Positions 62,526 to 64,000 of a DNA stretch of 64,000 nt are shown piece after piece; within the stretch, counting starts at the first letter, position 1; each line of letters starts with the position of its first letter. The notes beneath the pieces were generated by a model. That model was not told the DNA's origin. It worked only from the letters and a program-made list of their open reading frames with translations, and ran no database searches. Source of the stretch: Impatiens glandulifera (lineage: Eukaryota; Streptophyta; Magnoliopsida; Ericales; Balsaminaceae); NCBI RefSeq assembly GCF_907164915.1, contig NC_061866.1, positions 48,973,370 through 49,037,369 on the forward strand, written 5' to 3'. Position numbers and translations under genes: made by a program.

Positions 62526-64000
62526 ATATACTTTTAGTATTATATTATAATATAAATCACAATAAATTATATTAATATTATATTTGCTTTATAACTTATA
62601 ATATTTTATTTATAATATTATATATTGACGGAGTATATAGTATAATGTTACTAATGTATTATTAAAAAATATATATATATAATAATAATAATTTATATAA
62701 AAGTTTTATTTTTATATATAATAATAATAAAATATTTATATTTAACTTTAAAATGAAAATTTTTATATAACACTAACTTTAACACTTTAACCTTTCTTTT
62801 TTGGTTAGTTAACAATTTCAAATTAATTTAAAATGTAAAATATTATAATATTAATTAAAATACAAAATGTCACTTTACCCTTCCATTTATAGTTAGTTGA
62901 TAATTTCAAATTAATTTAAAATATAAAATATTATAATATTAATTAAATACAACAAATTAAATTTTAACCGTTTAACCTTGTTCATAATAGTAACTACAAA
63001 TCTAACTTTAACATTGTCGATAAGACTATACATTTAACTTTAACTTGCATTTCCATTTAACTTTAAATTTTTTTTTTATAATATTATATATTGACAGAGT
63101 ATATAGTATAATGTTATTAATGTATTATTTAGAAAAATAAAAATATATATAATAACAATTTAAAAATATATAATTTTATATAAAAATTTTATTTTTATAT
63201 ATAATAATAAATTAATATTTACATTTAACCTTCAAATTAACATTGACATTTCAACTTTAACAATTGTTATATCACTAACACATTTAACTTGCATTTAACA
63301 ATTGTTATATCACTAACACATTTAACTTGCATAAGATAACATTGACATATTTAACTTCTAGTTATAAAATAACATTTATTCCTTTAATCTTTAATTTAAT
63401 TAATATATATATATATATATATATTATTTTTATATTTTAGTTATACTTTTAGTATATATTATAATATAAATCACAATAAATAGTATTAATACTATATTTG
63501 TTTTATAACTTATAATATTATATATTGACTAGTATATAGTATATAATGTTACTAATGTATTATTCAGAAATATAAAATATGTATAATAATAATAATAATA
63601 ATTTTAAACAATAAAAATATGTATAAAAAAATTATTTTTTATATATAATAATGAAAAAACAAATTCTAATAATATTTTTTTTTACAAAAAATATATATAT
63701 TTTTGTAATATATATCTATTCATATTAATATATTATGTATTAAAAAAGAAACATAATATAAAAGGTTTTACATATAATATAAAACTATTTTTAATATTTA
63801 TTTTAATTAATTTTAAAATATTTTTATTAATAAACTTTAATAATATAAGTTATATAATATGTTTTTTAATTTTATACATTTATTAAATTAATAATATTAT
63901 ATTATTAACATTCCTTTTATGATTAGTTGACAATTTCAAATTAAATTAAAATACAACATTTTATAATATTAATTGAATATTTATGATTACGATGTTAGGA
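61573..64000. repeat. Complex AT-rich repeat array running off the window
   Basis: A unit around 61960-62225 (TATTAAAAAAGAAACATAAT, TTTATTAATAAACTTTAATA, TAGTTGACAATTTCAAATTA) recurs at 63700-63960. A second unit (TATATTGAC.GAGTATATAG, CTAATGTATTATT) recurs at about 62555-62760, 63075-63235 and 63475-63650. Blocks of (TA)GACACATTTAACTT alternate with them (62219-62450 and 63235-63385). The order of units suggests tandem duplication of a mosaic about 0.5-1.7 kb long. No coding frame is supported. Confidence 0.75.

Overview
The window reads as nuclear DNA of a flowering plant, most likely a eudicot. Genes are broken by short GT-AG introns. Spacers are very AT-rich, with (AT)n and (ATT)n microsatellites and small non-autonomous transposons. 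The protein families are plant ones: AAP permease, germin-like protein, S-protein homologue, CAD1/NSL1-type MACPF protein, PLS-class PPR protein and a receptor-like cytoplasmic kinase with a USP domain. I cannot name the species. I rebuilt the exon models by hand from open frames, splice sites and family conservation, and the phases close in every complete model.

Layout. 1-3.4 kb: no gene recognised; a less AT-rich block of unknown origin lies at about 0.4-1.56 kb. 3.4-4.2 kb (-): 5' part of a gene with a KCWPF motif (HAPLESS8-like); later exons not found. 4.2-17.8 kb: a long gene-poor spacer with simple repeats, a hairpin and, at 15.9-17.45 kb, a nest of transposon fragments holding a Harbinger-type MITE. 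17.8-21.0 kb (+): ankyrin/Raf-like kinase of the plant integrin-linked kinase group. 22.2-24.0 kb (-): PPR gene with one frame-breaking deletion. 26.3-29.6 kb (+): protein phosphatase 5. 30.9-31.5 kb (-): S-protein homologue with an intron. 33.1-35.2 kb (+): MACPF protein. 36.1-39.3 kb (-): ammonium transporter of the AMT2/AMT3 clade. 40.8-42.1 kb (-): small one-helix membrane protein. 43.4-46.2 kb (-): USP-domain cytoplasmic kinase. 51.0-51.9 kb (-): germin-like protein. 56.0-57.7 kb (-): amino acid permease whose usual C-terminal tail is cut off by a one-base shift. 57.7-64 kb: transposon and satellite-like repeats, ending in a complex AT-rich repeat array that runs off the window.

The genes are ordinary single loci, each presumably with its own promoter, and I see no operon-like or biosynthetic cluster. 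Three (AMT, AAP, germin-like) concern nutrition or the cell wall, and four (MACPF, the two kinases, PP5) concern signalling or defence, but nothing suggests joint regulation. I found no convincing new multi-gene system. The most informative observations are the MITE insertion with its empty site preserved next door, the lesions in the PPR and AAP genes, the intron and repeat-coded tail of the S-protein gene, and a cluster of GGGACC/GGTCC elements with a G-box upstream of the AAP gene.
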